The position numbers and the translations under genes are program-made. 7,501 nucleotides of DNA, from positions 1 to 7,501 of the forward strand of contig JBHEOL010000350.1 of assembly GCA_046261635.1 (NCBI GenBank), in the 5' to 3' direction. Within the stretch, counting starts at the first letter, position 1, and every line of letters begins with the position of its first letter. The notes beneath the pieces are model-generated. The model saw only the letters and a list, made by a program, of their open reading frames with translations, did not search any database and was not told the origin of the DNA. This DNA is from JBHEPS01 sp046261635. GTDB taxonomy: Bacteria > Acidobacteriota > Thermoanaerobaculia > Gp7-AA8. This document shows positions 7,133 through 7,501 of the stretch, piece after piece.

Positions 7133-7146
7133 TCACCGGGGTGTGA
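7133..7146. promoter_or_regulatory. Outward-facing TCAC-N6-GTGA dyad upstream of hypF
   Basis: TCACCGGGGTGTGA contains the half-sites TCAC and GTGA six bases apart, with the reverse arrangement to the operator at 7165-7178. The inner CACC-GG-GGTG can also form a tiny hairpin. It may be an accessory site for the same regulator or chance. I record it because it lies between the stronger palindrome and the hypF start. Confidence 0.15.
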
Positions 7147-7164
7147 TACGGAGCGTTTCGGGCG

Positions 7165-7178
7165 GTGACCGGAGTCAC
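7165..7178. promoter_or_regulatory. Putative Crp/FNR- or Rex-like operator upstream of hypF
   Basis: The sequence GTGACCGGAGTCAC is a five-base-arm palindrome (GTGAC/GTCAC) and fits GTGA-N6-TCAC. The right flank supplies the outer A of TCACA, so it matches a Crp-type consensus at nine of ten half-site bases. It lies in the 121-base gap upstream of hypF, centred 52 bases from the first ATG. Together with the copy ahead of hydB it suggests one regulator controlling both operons. It could alternatively be part of the 3' region of the preceding gene. Confidence 0.45.
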
Positions 7179-7196
7179 ACGGTTGGCCGGAGCGGA

Positions 7197-7226
7197 AGGA
7201 TGGGATTCCGACGAGTCTCCCATCCT
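7197..7226 (-). terminator. Probable terminator hairpin of the upstream gene
   Basis: AGGATGGGA at 7197-7205 and TCCCATCCT at 7218-7226 form a perfect nine-base stem with a 12-base loop. GAC and GTC inside the loop (7210-7212 and 7215-7217) could add a small inner stem. It begins 15 bases after the stop at 7241 and so separates that gene from the hyp operon. On the minus strand the stem is followed by TCCGCTCC, with no real T run, so it is either an imperfect intrinsic terminator or a 3'-end stabilising structure. The stem is long enough that chance is unlikely. Confidence 0.5.
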
Positions 7227-7240
7227 CCCTTTCCAGCGCG

Positions 7241-7501
7241 CTATTTCAGGAGCTCGATGCCTTTCGACCGCACTTCCTCCCGGTAGGCGGCGAGCTCTGA
7301 TGCGAAGAATCGATCGGTCTCGGCAATCGCCTTGTCGAGCAGCTCGCGCGCATCGGCGAGATACTCGAGATGGGCGGCGGTGGGGGCGTCCCAGGACGAT
7401 GCGAGGAACCAGTTGGCGGTCCCGATCTGCTCCCACGCGATCTCGGCCTCGTCGATGTAACCCTTCGTCTTCGGCGGGACCCAGAGCATCCGCTCGACGC
7501 G
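7241..7501 (-). CDS. C-terminal end of an unrecognised protein, possibly of the sortilin/BNR-repeat type
   Basis: The reading frame is open from the right edge of the window to a TAG at 7241-7243, giving 86 codons. An internal ATG at 7489 exists, but four more sense codons precede it (RVER), so this is most likely the end of a larger gene. The segment is predicted to be helical and charged. It contains EQIGTANWFLASSWDAPTAA, then a long amphipathic helical stretch ending in YREEVRSKGIELLK. This resembles, from memory, the helical tail found after the beta-propeller of bacterial VPS10/sortilin-like or BNR-repeat 'glycosyl hydrolase' proteins; no propeller motif is visible here to confirm it. 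No cysteines and no membrane segment are seen. It is separated from hypF by a hairpin and 121 bases, and nothing links it to hydrogenase function. Confidence 0.6.
   Translation of the reverse strand, partial: RVERMLWVPPKTKGYIDEAEIAWEQIGTANWFLASSWDAPTAAHLEYLADARELLDKAIAETDRFFASELAAYREEVRSKGIELLK

Noticed and set aside
7133..7178. Possible riboswitch or structured RNA upstream of hypF
   Set aside because: The only symmetry is short DNA-type dyads. The gap is just 121 bases, part of which is taken up by the upstream gene's hairpin, and no known riboswitch core was recognised.
1..7501. CRISPR arrays, tRNA or rRNA genes, insertion sequences, phage or defence genes
   Set aside because: No repeat-spacer pattern, cloverleaf, transposase motif or terminal repeats were seen. 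About 96 percent of the window is accounted for by hydrogenase genes and the one C-terminal fragment.

Overview
The window is a compact, high-GC bacterial locus read entirely on the minus strand. It encodes the Hyp maturation machinery and the electron-transfer half of a cytoplasmic group 3b [NiFe] hydrogenase (NADP(H)-linked, the 'sulfhydrogenase' type known from Pyrococcus HydBGDA). Gene content does not fix the phylum. High GC, purine-rich Shine-Dalgarno sites and a neighbour that resembles the tail of a sortilin/BNR-repeat protein would fit a soil or sediment bacterium such as an Acidobacteriota- or Gemmatimonadota-like lineage, but this is a weak guess.

Layout, in transcription order from right to left. 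(1) 7501-7241: C-terminal end of an unrelated protein, followed by a terminator-like hairpin. (2) 7240-7120: intergenic region holding a GTGA-N6-TCAC palindrome. (3) 7119-2411: hypF, hypC, hypD, hypE, all overlapping by 1 to 17 bases and so translationally coupled. (4) 2410-2277: intergenic region with a hairpin after hypE, a second GTGA-N6-TCAC palindrome, a good -10 element and a leader. (5) 2276-1: hydB, hydG and the first 99 codons of the small subunit hydD, again tightly packed. The large subunit hydA, hypA, hypB and the maturation protease are not in the window; hydA is expected just beyond the left edge.

How it works together: HypF and HypE make the cyanide ligands, and HypC-HypD assemble the Fe(CN)2CO unit for the large subunit. 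The finished enzyme passes electrons between the NiFe site and NADP(H) through the HydD clusters, the HydB ferredoxin-type clusters and the HydG 2Fe-2S/FAD module.

The gene content is a known system. The most notable unexplained signal is regulatory. The same 8-base palindromic core, GTGA-N6-TCAC, occurs (by eye) exactly twice, once in each of the two intergenic regions longer than 100 bases, ahead of the maturation operon and ahead of the structural operon. The hydB copy is centred at -41.5 relative to the start site predicted from its -10, the classical geometry of a Crp/FNR-type class II activator.
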